In this document: positions 30,329 to 36,702 of the stretch, piece after piece
Layout: each line of letters opens with the position of its first letter
Numbering within the stretch: position 1 is the stretch's first letter
Source of the DNA: Afipia sp.
GTDB taxonomy: Bacteria > Pseudomonadota > Alphaproteobacteria > Rhizobiales > Xanthobacteraceae
Assembly: GCA_030652315.1 (NCBI GenBank)
Contig: JAUSAX010000007.1
Location: 1 to 36,702 of the forward strand
Reading direction: 5' to 3'
Length of the DNA: 36,702 nt
Notes under the pieces: model-generated
The model's database searches: none
What the model saw: only the letters and a program-made list of their open reading frames with translations
What the model was told of the DNA's origin: nothing
Position numbers and translations under genes: made by a program

Positions 30329-31315
30329 TTATTGGATTGGCATTTCTAGCGGCTCTCCCTTTAACGCCTCCAGCCGACTGACCTCGGCGACGTTGAAGCT
30401 CGCATATGATGAGGGTGCCGCGTCCAATAAGCGCCGATAACTTTTGTGCATGTCTCCATCGAGGTAAACGCGTTTGAATGCACCAGTGCCGGCGCGCACG
30501 AGCTGAGCTACCTGTTGGGTGTCGTTGCGTTGCTTTTCCTCAACAAGTGCCGCTGTTTCTGGTTCATACACCAATTCCGGGCAGGGCCGAGAGGCGCGAA
30601 GCGGGCCCCGAGGCGCGCTCGCATTGAAAACGTAGTTCCCGCCGCACGCGTCAACTCTAGGCTCGTGACGCACAACCTCGAAATGATCCGAACCTTCCTT
30701 CAGATTCTTCCAAAACGCAAAATTTGGATCGGCACGGTATTTGGCCAGATTCTCAGCTGTCATGCGAAACGGTAATGCTTGAACTTGGATGGCCTTTTGG
30801 CCGCCGGCGAACGCCTCCCGCGCAAGCGCATATATTTCAGCCATCCCGTCATTCGTCATCGCGTAGCATCCGCTCGAAGTGCATTCACCATGCACCATCA
30901 AATGACGTCCAGATCGACCGTGCGCCCGATCGACCTCGTTCGGAAATCCCAGATCGAATGAAAGAAAGAGCTCCGAGCGAGGGTTCATTTGCTTAGGCGT
31001 AACGAGATAGAATCCCTCAGGGGCCTGACGGTCTCCTTCCCGATTTTTCGGACCTAACTGGCCGGACCATCGACAAATGCCGTACGTCTTCAGCAAAGCG
31101 TAACGGCCGCTGCTCTCGCGTTTCCACACTTCAAGTTCATTTTCCTGTTTGAAGATGCGCACCAAGATCGGGGCTGACGAGGTCATTCCCTTGGCCTGCA
31201 TGTCTGACAATAAGACTGTGGGTATCGGCCGCAGATGCTTAGCAGCGTCAAATTGAGGCGTCGAACATCCCAGGAGAATGACTGAAACCATAAGTGTGGC
31301 GATGATCTTCGACAA
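30329..31315 (-). CDS. L,D-transpeptidase (YkuD) lipoprotein
   Basis: This 328-residue murein L,D-transpeptidase-like protein has a lipobox LLGC (14-17) after a signal segment, so it is membrane-anchored. The YkuD catalytic motif HGECTSSGC has His142 and nucleophile Cys150; Cys145 is an extra cysteine. Upstream FYLVTPKQMNPRSELFLSFDLGFPNEVDR is the family core. It is similar to the YafK/DpaA group, which trims or transfers peptidoglycan-linked lipoprotein. Start TTG at 31315 with GGAG six bases upstream; an ATG at 31291 would shorten the signal. It lies just downstream of lspA, the peptidase that would process its lipobox. Confidence 0.85.
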   Translation of the reverse strand: MSKIIATLMVSVILLGCSTPQFDAAKHLRPIPTVLLSDMQAKGMTSSAPILVRIFKQENELEVWKRESSGRYALLKTYGICRWSGQLGPKNREGDRQAPEGFYLVTPKQMNPRSELFLSFDLGFPNEVDRAHGRSGRHLMVHGECTSSGCYAMTNDGMAEIYALAREAFAGGQKAIQVQALPFRMTAENLAKYRADPNFAFWKNLKEGSDHFEVVRHEPRVDACGGNYVFNASAPRGPLRASRPCPELVYEPETAALVEEKQRNDTQQVAQLVRAGTGAFKRVYLDGDMHKSYRRLLDAAPSSYASFNVAEVSRLEALKGEPLEMPIQ

Positions 31316-31360
31316 TTCGAACTCCGAAGCGTTATAGAGTGCAAGCCGTGCTTACAAACA

Positions 31361-31846
31361 TCAGCGTTCTTCTTGTGTGCTTGCCGTGTTGGCGCTGCCC
31401 GGTTGTGTGACGAAATGCAACATCAGCAGAGATGTTCCGCAGACGACCCCGACGTCGGCCATGTTGAAGGCCGGCCAGTGCCAATTCCCGAGATGAAAAT
31501 CCAAAAAATCAGGTACGGCACCGCGCCGTAGGCGGTCCGTGGCATTCCCGAGCGCTCCACCGACGATCAAGCCGATGGCAACGCGCACGAATGGGACGTT
31601 AGCGCGACCCAACCAGACCAAAAGGGCTGCGGACATCGCGATCGCGAATGCCACGAAAATCCACGCCGGAACACCAAGGCCTCCAAACAGCCCAAAGCTA
31701 ACTCCGGTATTCCAGCCCAGCACTATGTTAAAAAACGGCGTAAGGCTGATCGTCGCCGGCGGATTCATGAGATGATTGAGTATCCACCATTTGCTGGCTT
31801 GGTCTATGATGTACCATGTTGCAGCCACCGCCAGTGTTGCTCGCAT
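31361..31846 (-). CDS. lspA: Lipoprotein signal peptidase (LspA / PbrC type)
   Basis: This 161-residue, four-helix signal peptidase II contains the two conserved regions with catalytic aspartates: GNATDRLRRGAVPDFLDF and FNMADVGVVCG. It cleaves lipoprotein signals at the inner membrane. In lead-resistance operons (pbrABC) an LspA homologue is linked to the P-type ATPase, as here. The start is ATG at 31846 with GGAG seven bases upstream; a reading to 31921 runs into the ccdA gene. It is likely a second copy dedicated to the metal cluster, since the essential lspA is expected elsewhere on the chromosome. Confidence 0.9.
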   Translation of the reverse strand: MRATLAVAATWYIIDQASKWWILNHLMNPPATISLTPFFNIVLGWNTGVSFGLFGGLGVPAWIFVAFAIAMSAALLVWLGRANVPFVRVAIGLIVGGALGNATDRLRRGAVPDFLDFHLGNWHWPAFNMADVGVVCGTSLLMLHFVTQPGSANTASTQEER

Positions 31847-31871
31847 TATCACACTCCACCTGCGCGCCTGC

Positions 31872-32621
31872 TCAGCCGATTTGACCCAGCATCGGAAACG
31901 TTTCGAAGAACCAGATCGCAACGTCAGTGAGATGACCGGTAATCATTGCAACCCCCATAGCGATCATCACGAATCCGGCAATCAACTGCAAAATGCGACC
32001 GGCGCGTCCAAATTTTCCCAAGCGTCCGACAAATCTGCTGGAAAAAAGCGCCGCCAGAACGAACGGCAACCCAAGGCCGAGAGAGTAAATGGCAAGCAGC
32101 GCCACACCGCTCGCGCCGGAGGAAGACGAAGCCGCGACTGCAAGGATTGCGCCAAGGACCGGACCAATGCAGGGCGTCCATCCAAACGCAAATGCAGTAC
32201 CGAGGAGATAGGCAGAGACCGGTCCTGTGCCCGGCCGTGCGATTTGCACGCGCGTGTCGCGCTCGATCCAAGCAGGACGCCAGAGGCCTGTCGTAAAGAT
32301 ACCAAACAGGATTACCAGTAGACCGCTAAGTATATTGATTTCGTATCGGTAAACTGCGAGCACCAAGCTCAAGGCGTTGGCGCCGGCACCAAGTGCCACA
32401 AAGATCGTCGTAAATCCGAGGACAAAGCATACACTCAAAAACAGTACGCGAAGCTGCATCCGAGCCGGGACCGATTGATCGCCGTCCGCCGGTGGGAGGC
32501 TTTGACCTGCAACATATGAGATGTATGCCGGCACCAGGGGAAGGACACACGGCGATAGGAACGAGACCGCTCCGGCCGCGAACGCCGTGACAATGCCGAC
32601 GACGGAAAGGTCAAGCGTCAT
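31872..32621 (-). CDS. ccdA: CcdA/DsbD-like thiol transport membrane protein
   Basis: This 249-residue six-helix protein carries the two conserved cysteines in SFLSPCVLPLVPAYISY and GWTPCIGPVLGAILA, the family mark of CcdA and the DsbD core. It transfers reducing electrons from cytoplasmic thioredoxin to periplasmic thiol proteins. In metal-resistance clusters such proteins keep metal-exposed envelope thiols reduced. ATG at 32621 with a weak ribosome site. Same strand as lspA (25 bp gap) and the ATPase (125 bp gap). Confidence 0.9.
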   Translation of the reverse strand: MTLDLSVVGIVTAFAAGAVSFLSPCVLPLVPAYISYVAGQSLPPADGDQSVPARMQLRVLFLSVCFVLGFTTIFVALGAGANALSLVLAVYRYEINILSGLLVILFGIFTTGLWRPAWIERDTRVQIARPGTGPVSAYLLGTAFAFGWTPCIGPVLGAILAVAASSSSGASGVALLAIYSLGLGLPFVLAALFSSRFVGRLGKFGRAGRILQLIAGFVMIAMGVAMITGHLTDVAIWFFETFPMLGQIG

Positions 32622-32699
32622 CGGTGTATGCCCAAGAAATAGCTCATCAACCCAAGAACTTTCATCCGCCAGCTTATTTCAGTGAGTGCGCCCAGTTTC

Positions 32700-32717
32700 G
32701 CCTCTGGCGTCAGAGGC
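32700..32717. promoter_or_regulatory. 7-bp hairpin between ATPase and ccdA
   Basis: GCCTCTG, loop GCGT, CAGAGGC form a perfect hairpin 30 bp past the ATPase stop. No T-run follows. It may partially end transcription or shield the ATPase message, setting lower expression of the downstream genes. Confidence 0.4.
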
Positions 32718-32746
32718 AGTCGAACCACGGCCAGTCGTCGATGGAT

Positions 32747-35272
32747 TTACGTCTGAGCTGACTGGTCGCGATTTAATAGTCGGAGCCCGTTCAGCACGAC
32801 GAGCAGCGAAGCCCCGACATCGGCTGCGATGGCTCCCCATAGCGATGCCCATCCGACGATCGTCAGACCTGTAAAAAGCAATTTGACAGCAAGCGAGAAG
32901 CCGATGTTCTGCCGGACGATGGCCAGAGTCGCCTTGGAATGACGAATGAGCCAAGGCAGGCGCGATAAATCGTCCTGCATGAGAGCGATATCCGCAGTCT
33001 CGATGGCAGCATCAGAGCCGATTGCTCCCATGGCGATGCCAACGTTCGCGCGTGCCATCGCGGGAGCATCATTTACGCCATCTCCAATCATCCCGACATG
33101 ACCGTACCGCGCGACCAACCTTTCAACAGATTCGACCTTCTGTTCGGGCAAGAGCTCCGCGTGCACCTCATCGACGCCAGTTTCCCGCGCGATCATTTCA
33201 GCAGTGGCCCTATTATCGCCAGTCAGCATCACGACGCGCTCGATACCTGCCGCGTGTAGGTCGGCCACAATACGCTTGGCCTCCGGTCTCACCGCATCGG
33301 CGACGGCAATCAGGCCCCAGATCTCGCGGTCATCGCCAACGCCGATAACAGTACGTCCAGCACTTGCAAGAGCATCGGCTGCTTGAAGCGCCTCGGTCGA
33401 ATTCGAAAGCCCATCGTGTTCTTCGATAAAGCGACAAGATCCCAACCAAGCATGTTGCTCGCCGATGCGACCGACAACTCCTTTGCCGCGCACTGCCTGG
33501 ACCCCACTGGCAGGGGCTGCCGCTATTCCGGCTTCGGCCGCCTTTTCAAGTATCGCGTTCGCCAAAGGATGCTCACTGCGAGCTTCAAGGGCAGTAGCCA
33601 ACTTCAGCAGTTCGCCCTCGCTGTGATTGTTGAAGGTGACGAGTTCGACGACCTTGGGGCGTCCTTGCGTCAGCGTGCCGGTTTTGTCCATGGCGATTGC
33701 CTTGAGCTTCGACGGTGTCTCGAGATGCACGCCGCCTTTCACCAGCACGCCTTGTTTCGCGGCGCCAGCCAGAGCCGCCACGATGCTCACCGGAGTGGAG
33801 ATGACGAGTGCGCAAGGGCACGCGATGACTAGAAGAACCAGGGCGCGATAAAACCATACGTCCCATGCTCCGCCGAATATAAGCGGCGGAATGACGAGCA
33901 CCGCCACAGCAAGCCCCATGACGCTCGGCGTATAGATTCGGGCAAAGCGTTCGACCCATTGCTCGGAAGGCGCGCGGCGGCTTTGCGCGGAGCCCACCAT
34001 TTTGATGATGCGGGCGAGCGTGGTGTCTTGCGCGCCCTTTGTGGTTTCGATTTCCAGCGCACCTTCGCCATTGATCGTTCCGGCGTAGACCACAGAACCT
34101 TCCGATATCGAGACGGGGACGCTTTCGCCGGTGATGGGAGCTTGGTTCACTTCGCTTGCACCGGTCAGGACGATTCCGTCGAGCGGAATTTTATCGCCAG
34201 GCCGTACAACGATGTGAGCACCGATTGACACCGCCGCGACAGGAATTTCCTTCTCCGTTCCGCCTCCAAACTTCACGCGCGCAACGGCTGGAGCCAGTTC
34301 CATCAGCGCTGCTACGGCCCGACGCGCGCGCCCAAGGCTCCACGCCTCCAGCGCCAGGGCAAGCGCGAAAAAGAATGAGACGGTGGCCGCCTCGAACCAT
34401 TGGTGAATCGCAACAGCACCCGCGACGGCAATGACCATCAGCAAATTCATGTCAGGCCGCAGACGTCGCGCGGAAAGTAGAGCCTTCGGCGCGACATATC
34501 TGATCGCACAGACGACAGCCAGCGCATACGCCAGGATGGCGGCGATTGGCGCAGGTGCGAACACCCCAGGAGTTTCACTGAGCGCGGCAAGCACGCTTCC
34601 CGCGGACGAAGCATGAATGGCAAAGCCAAGTGCAGTCAGGATTCCGCTGGCTGCCGTCAGGAGTGATTGGGTGCGTCGCCTTCGGTCTTCGGCAAGAGCA
34701 CCTTCAGTCTTCGGGCCTTCGGTCCACTGTTCCGCACGCATGCCAGTCCGCGCAACAGCCTTCTCGATGCTTGCCAACATGGCTGCATCGGGATTGCCGC
34801 TCACGGACATCCGGCCGTTGATGAGATCGAATACAAGCCTGTCCTCGCCGACCAACGATCCGACTTCGCGCTTGAGAGCCGCGACTTCGTCCCCGCAATC
34901 CATACCATGGATCTTGAACACCACTCCGTCTGGGACTGCGGCAGGTACGGGAGCGGTGAAAGCAACGTCGCCAGCGCAGCCCACACAAACGGTGTCCGTC
35001 GCCGATACGCTCAATGGTGTCTTTTGGTCGCTTAACAATTCCGCGACCATACCTGTGGTGGCGACCGCAACTAAAATGGCATTAATCCCTGGGGAAACAC
35101 CTGGCGCAACGTCCATCCGACCGGCCTTGGTGTCGAAGGAGAGGTTGTCTTCACCACCCACAAGCGGACCAACCGCACTCTTCAGTTGACGGATCTCGTT
35201 TTGACAATCGAGGCCTACGACGCGGAAGGAAAGCGGCTGGGTCACCCGGCTCGGCACGGAAAAAACTGTCAC
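32747..35272 (-). CDS. Zn/Cd/Pb-exporting P1B-2 ATPase (CadA/ZntA/PbrA type)
   Basis: This 841-residue heavy-metal pump has two N-terminal HMA-like domains with the motifs GLDCQNE (20-26) and GMDCGDE (123-129), each keeping one Cys, and a CVGC site (96-99) in the linker. It has TGES (381-384), CPC at 485-487 in the transport helix, the phosphorylated Asp529 in DKTGT, SEHPLANAI and GDGVNDAPAMARANVGIAMG. The final helices contain AVKLLF and ADVGASLLVVLNGLRLL, the Lys and Asp that mark P1B-2 pumps of divalent Zn, Cd and Pb. GTG start at 35272 with GAGG six bases upstream. Divergent from merR. Confidence 0.92.
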   Translation of the reverse strand: MTVFSVPSRVTQPLSFRVVGLDCQNEIRQLKSAVGPLVGGEDNLSFDTKAGRMDVAPGVSPGINAILVAVATTGMVAELLSDQKTPLSVSATDTVCVGCAGDVAFTAPVPAAVPDGVVFKIHGMDCGDEVAALKREVGSLVGEDRLVFDLINGRMSVSGNPDAAMLASIEKAVARTGMRAEQWTEGPKTEGALAEDRRRRTQSLLTAASGILTALGFAIHASSAGSVLAALSETPGVFAPAPIAAILAYALAVVCAIRYVAPKALLSARRLRPDMNLLMVIAVAGAVAIHQWFEAATVSFFFALALALEAWSLGRARRAVAALMELAPAVARVKFGGGTEKEIPVAAVSIGAHIVVRPGDKIPLDGIVLTGASEVNQAPITGESVPVSISEGSVVYAGTINGEGALEIETTKGAQDTTLARIIKMVGSAQSRRAPSEQWVERFARIYTPSVMGLAVAVLVIPPLIFGGAWDVWFYRALVLLVIACPCALVISTPVSIVAALAGAAKQGVLVKGGVHLETPSKLKAIAMDKTGTLTQGRPKVVELVTFNNHSEGELLKLATALEARSEHPLANAILEKAAEAGIAAAPASGVQAVRGKGVVGRIGEQHAWLGSCRFIEEHDGLSNSTEALQAADALASAGRTVIGVGDDREIWGLIAVADAVRPEAKRIVADLHAAGIERVVMLTGDNRATAEMIARETGVDEVHAELLPEQKVESVERLVARYGHVGMIGDGVNDAPAMARANVGIAMGAIGSDAAIETADIALMQDDLSRLPWLIRHSKATLAIVRQNIGFSLAVKLLFTGLTIVGWASLWGAIAADVGASLLVVLNGLRLLNRDQSAQT

Positions 35273-35303
35273 TTGTCACCTCGACTTTTTCGACGTGACT
35301 ACT

Positions 35304-35334
35304 CATATAGACCCTGTAGCAACTAGAGGGTCAA
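35304..35334 (-). promoter_or_regulatory. MerR-type promoter and operator of the ATPase operon
   Basis: The minus strand has -35 TTGACC (35329-35334), a 19-bp spacer and -10 TATATG (35304-35309). The spacer holds the near-perfect dyad ACCCTCTAG-TTG-CTACAGGGT (35311-35331). The 19-bp spacing and this dyad match known MerR/ZntR/PbrR promoters, which need the regulator to realign them upon metal binding. Confidence 0.85.
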
Positions 35335-35340
35335 TGGCGC

Positions 35341-35748
35341 ATGTCCGTGCAAGTCCTAAAAATCGGCGACCTCTCCAAGGCAACCACCACCAAGGTCGAG
35401 ACGATACGGTACTATGAGAACATTGGCCTTCTTCCGGCACCCAGTCGCACCACAGGCAATTACCGGTCTTACGCTCCGGAGCATCTGGCCAGACTAAGCT
35501 TTATACGCCGCGCAAGAGAACTGGGCTTCACATTGGACCAAGTGCGCAACTTGCTCGACCTTTCCGACGAAAAGCAGCGATCTTGTGAATCTGTAGACGC
35601 AATCGCTCGAGAACATCTTAGACAAGTAGACCGCAAGATATCGGACCTAAAGGCCCTCCGGGCCGAGTTGGATAGCGTGATCAACCAATGCAGTTGTGGA
35701 ACGATTGCTGATTGCCGCATCATCGATGCGTTGGCTCCGGCCCTGTAA
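35341..35748 (+). CDS. MerR-family heavy-metal regulator
   Basis: This 135-residue MerR protein has a winged-helix start (KIGDLSKATTTKVETIRYYENIGLLPAPSRTTGNYRSY, residues 7-44) and a dimerisation helix from about 80. Metal-binding Cys are Cys82 (RSCESVDAI), Cys117 and Cys125, plus Cys119; Cys82 is the residue shared by divalent-metal sensors (Hg, Pb, Cd), while the C-X7-C loop is like CueR. So a Pb/Cd/Zn inducer is most likely, but Hg cannot be excluded. The gene faces the ATPase across a shared MerR-type promoter. Confidence 0.88.
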   Translation: MSVQVLKIGDLSKATTTKVETIRYYENIGLLPAPSRTTGNYRSYAPEHLARLSFIRRARELGFTLDQVRNLLDLSDEKQRSCESVDAIAREHLRQVDRKISDLKALRAELDSVINQCSCGTIADCRIIDALAPAL

Positions 35749-36001
35749 GAGAAGAAGACACGGCACCTACCAAGGCTGCGCTCGGACCGACTTGCACTGC
35801 AGGCGGCTTCTGACTGCTCGCAGCTCCCGCCCTGCATCGGCTGCGAACAAAGCAAAAGAAATGACAGGGGCCGCAGACCGAGCCAACGCCCGGCCGGCGT
35901 GGCGGGCAACGGGTTTGGATCGCATAACCGATGTGATCGCACGATCTTGTTCGTTGAATGGCATCCAATCCGTCAGGGAGTTCGCCCCGCAATTGATTTT
36001 C
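35749..36001. other. Non-coding stretch after merR
   Basis: About 250 bp hold no convincing gene, RNA or known motif. Short readings on both strands lack ribosome sites and family resemblance. The stretch marks the transition from the metal-resistance island to the mobile-element debris. Confidence 0.4.
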
Positions 36002-36175
36002 CTACTTTTTGAATTTTACCTGTCCCGATTTTCCCTCGGCGGTTTTGATGGTCAATGTGATTATCGCGCCCGCCGCTATCGGGGTTTTCGTGTCTCCCTT
36101 CAGCGAATTCTCGCCCTGAGGCACAAGAAAAAGAAGCGCACCCGAAAGCGGGCGAAATTTTGACCCGGCTGCCGC
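36002..36175 (-). pseudogene. C-terminal remnant of an unknown gene
   Basis: A 57-codon minus-strand reading ends with a normal stop and reads LSGALLFLVPQGENSLKGDT, then KTPIAAGAIITLTIKTAEGK, then SGQVKFKK. The alternating hydrophobic/polar pattern suggests beta-strands of a real protein. It has no start codon and begins about where the TniQ fragment starts, so it is probably the tail of a gene cut by mobile DNA. The family is not recognised. Confidence 0.4.
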
Positions 36176-36420
36176 TCACCATCCCGCTTGGCCCAAGCGA
36201 GACGCCGACCAGCTTCACCTCACGCCTAGCTGCCGAGAACGGCCTGACCGCGGATGAATTCTGCGGCGACTGGGGCCTCGCTTTCGTGCAGATCATTTGG
36301 GGCGACAGGCGCGCGATCGCCAAGATCGCCGACCTGAGCGGTGCCTATCAAACGTCCCTCCAGGAACAGGCCTTCGGCCGGCACGATAGGATTTTTCGCC
36401 ATATGGGTCAGCCAATTTGA
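36160..36420 (+). pseudogene. TniQ-family N-terminal fragment
   Basis: An 86-residue reading with a TTG start, TRLPLTIPLGPSETPTSFTSRLAAENGLTADEFCGDWGLAF, resembles the N-terminal domain of TniQ transposition proteins of the Tn5053/Tn402/Tn7-like families, where this helical domain begins with LPL-P-P-E-SFTSRLA. Full proteins also contain zinc-binding cysteines downstream (CPxCL), which are absent here; the frame stops at GQPI, so the gene is truncated. It overlaps another gene fragment on the opposite strand at its end. Confidence 0.6.
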
Positions 36421-36563
36421 AAAACGCCATGCTTCATCGAGCGATGTCTTGAAGAGGTGACGCCGTTGCTCGTGCGTCTGGCCTGCGAGGCTGACCGAAC
36501 ACACATGCTCGACCCGTGCCTTGAAATCCGCTTGCTTGGGCTTTTCCGTGGCGTTTCCCGACC
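36412..36563 (-). pseudogene. Fragment of an unknown gene cut by the IS
   Basis: The minus strand is open across PRSGNATEKPKQADFKARVE, then HVCSVSLAGQTHEQRRHLFK, then TSLDEAWRFSNWL, a helical, ordinary-looking protein segment without start or stop of its own. It joins the TniQ fragment at one end and the IS end (about 36565) at the other. The family is not recognised. Its ends are approximate. Confidence 0.35.
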
Positions 36564-36565
36564 TA

Positions 36566-36702
36566 GGAGCCTGTCCGAATAATCGCTATTCAAGTGTCAG
36601 CGAGTCTGATTCAACCTTTGGCTATGAGCAAGTACTTTCGCCCCTGGAATATCGATCAGACGCTGCTGCTGCCGCCGAATGTTCAGGACTTTGTGCCGAG
36701 AG
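36566..36702 (+). mobile_element. Left end of an IS1182-type insertion sequence
   Basis: The element probably begins near GAGCCTGTCCGAATAATCG (from about 36567), right after a CCTAGG palindrome (36562-36567) that may be the target. The first 26 residues of its transposase follow. The right end lies outside the window, so terminal repeats and target duplication cannot be checked. Confidence 0.55.
36624..36702 (+). CDS. IS1182-type transposase, 5' end only
   Basis: The reading begins MSKYFRPWNIDQTLLLPPNVQDFVPR and runs off the right edge. The opening S-KYFRPWN-DQ-LLLPP-V-DFVP is typical of IS1182-family DDE transposases (DUF772/DDE_Tnp_1 type), common in rhizobia. The catalytic residues lie beyond the window. 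The ATG is the first in the element and no other start is plausible. Confidence 0.8.
   Translation, partial: MSKYFRPWNIDQTLLLPPNVQDFVPR

Noticed and set aside
1..36702. tRNA, rRNA and CRISPR arrays
   Set aside because: No cloverleaf, rRNA segment or regularly spaced direct repeats were recognised by eye; a covariance or repeat search was not possible.

Overview
This window looks like a chromosomal segment of an alphaproteobacterium of the Bradyrhizobium/Rhodopseudomonas/Afipia group (Nitrobacteraceae). The reasons are the GC-rich coding bias, a complete liv-type branched-chain amino acid transport operon, a PAS_5-type protein, an EcfF/SigF-NrsF type sigma/anti-sigma pair, and dispersed inverted repeats of the kind common in bradyrhizobia. 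The assignment rests on remembered family resemblance; no database search was run.

Layout. Positions 1-7347 are core functions: the 5' end of prfC, a SugE/Gdx guanidinium exporter with a structured leader, a DUF47-PiT phosphate uptake pair, and livG-livF-substrate-binding protein-livH-livM, all on the minus strand except sugE. Positions 7692-13943 are housekeeping and regulatory genes: a PAS_5 protein, an Spx/ArsC-like protein, a 2'-5' RNA ligase family protein, an ArsR-AHSA1 module, a DUF5993-DsbB pair behind a large stem-loop, and divergent ilvD and lysR. Positions 13945-19328 are accessory genes: DUF411, a small membrane protein with a DUF899 protein, a second ArsR-AHSA1 module, an HdhA-like dehydrogenase, and a Gfo/Idh/MocA oxidoreductase divergent from a TetR regulator.

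Positions 19740-21638 hold an ECF sigma factor, its NrsF-type anti-sigma and a small exported protein. Two near-identical promoters, GTAACC-N16-CGAACTCAT, lie before the sigma gene and before the small exported protein, which defines a small self-regulated regulon readable from the sequence.

Positions 21713-35748 are a metal-resistance island. A Cu/Ag efflux part (small Cys-rich exported protein, FixH/YtkA-like protein, CusB, CusA, cytochrome c) lies downstream of a perfect 24-bp palindrome. A Zn/Cd/Pb part has a MerR regulator divergent from a P1B-2 ATPase, followed by CcdA, LspA, an L,D-transpeptidase lipoprotein, an Acr3/bile-acid-symporter-family permease, a methyltransferase and a second DUF411 protein. 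The ATPase promoter has the 19-bp spacer and dyad typical of MerR regulation. The right edge (36002-36702) is mobile-element debris: a gene remnant, a truncated TniQ, another gene fragment, and the start of an IS1182-type transposase that runs off the window.

The most interesting non-coding signals are the two matching ECF promoters, two leader hairpins that would hide a ribosome-binding site (before ilvD and before DUF5993-dsbB), the 24-bp palindrome at the Cu cluster, and paired operators for the TetR and ArsR regulators.
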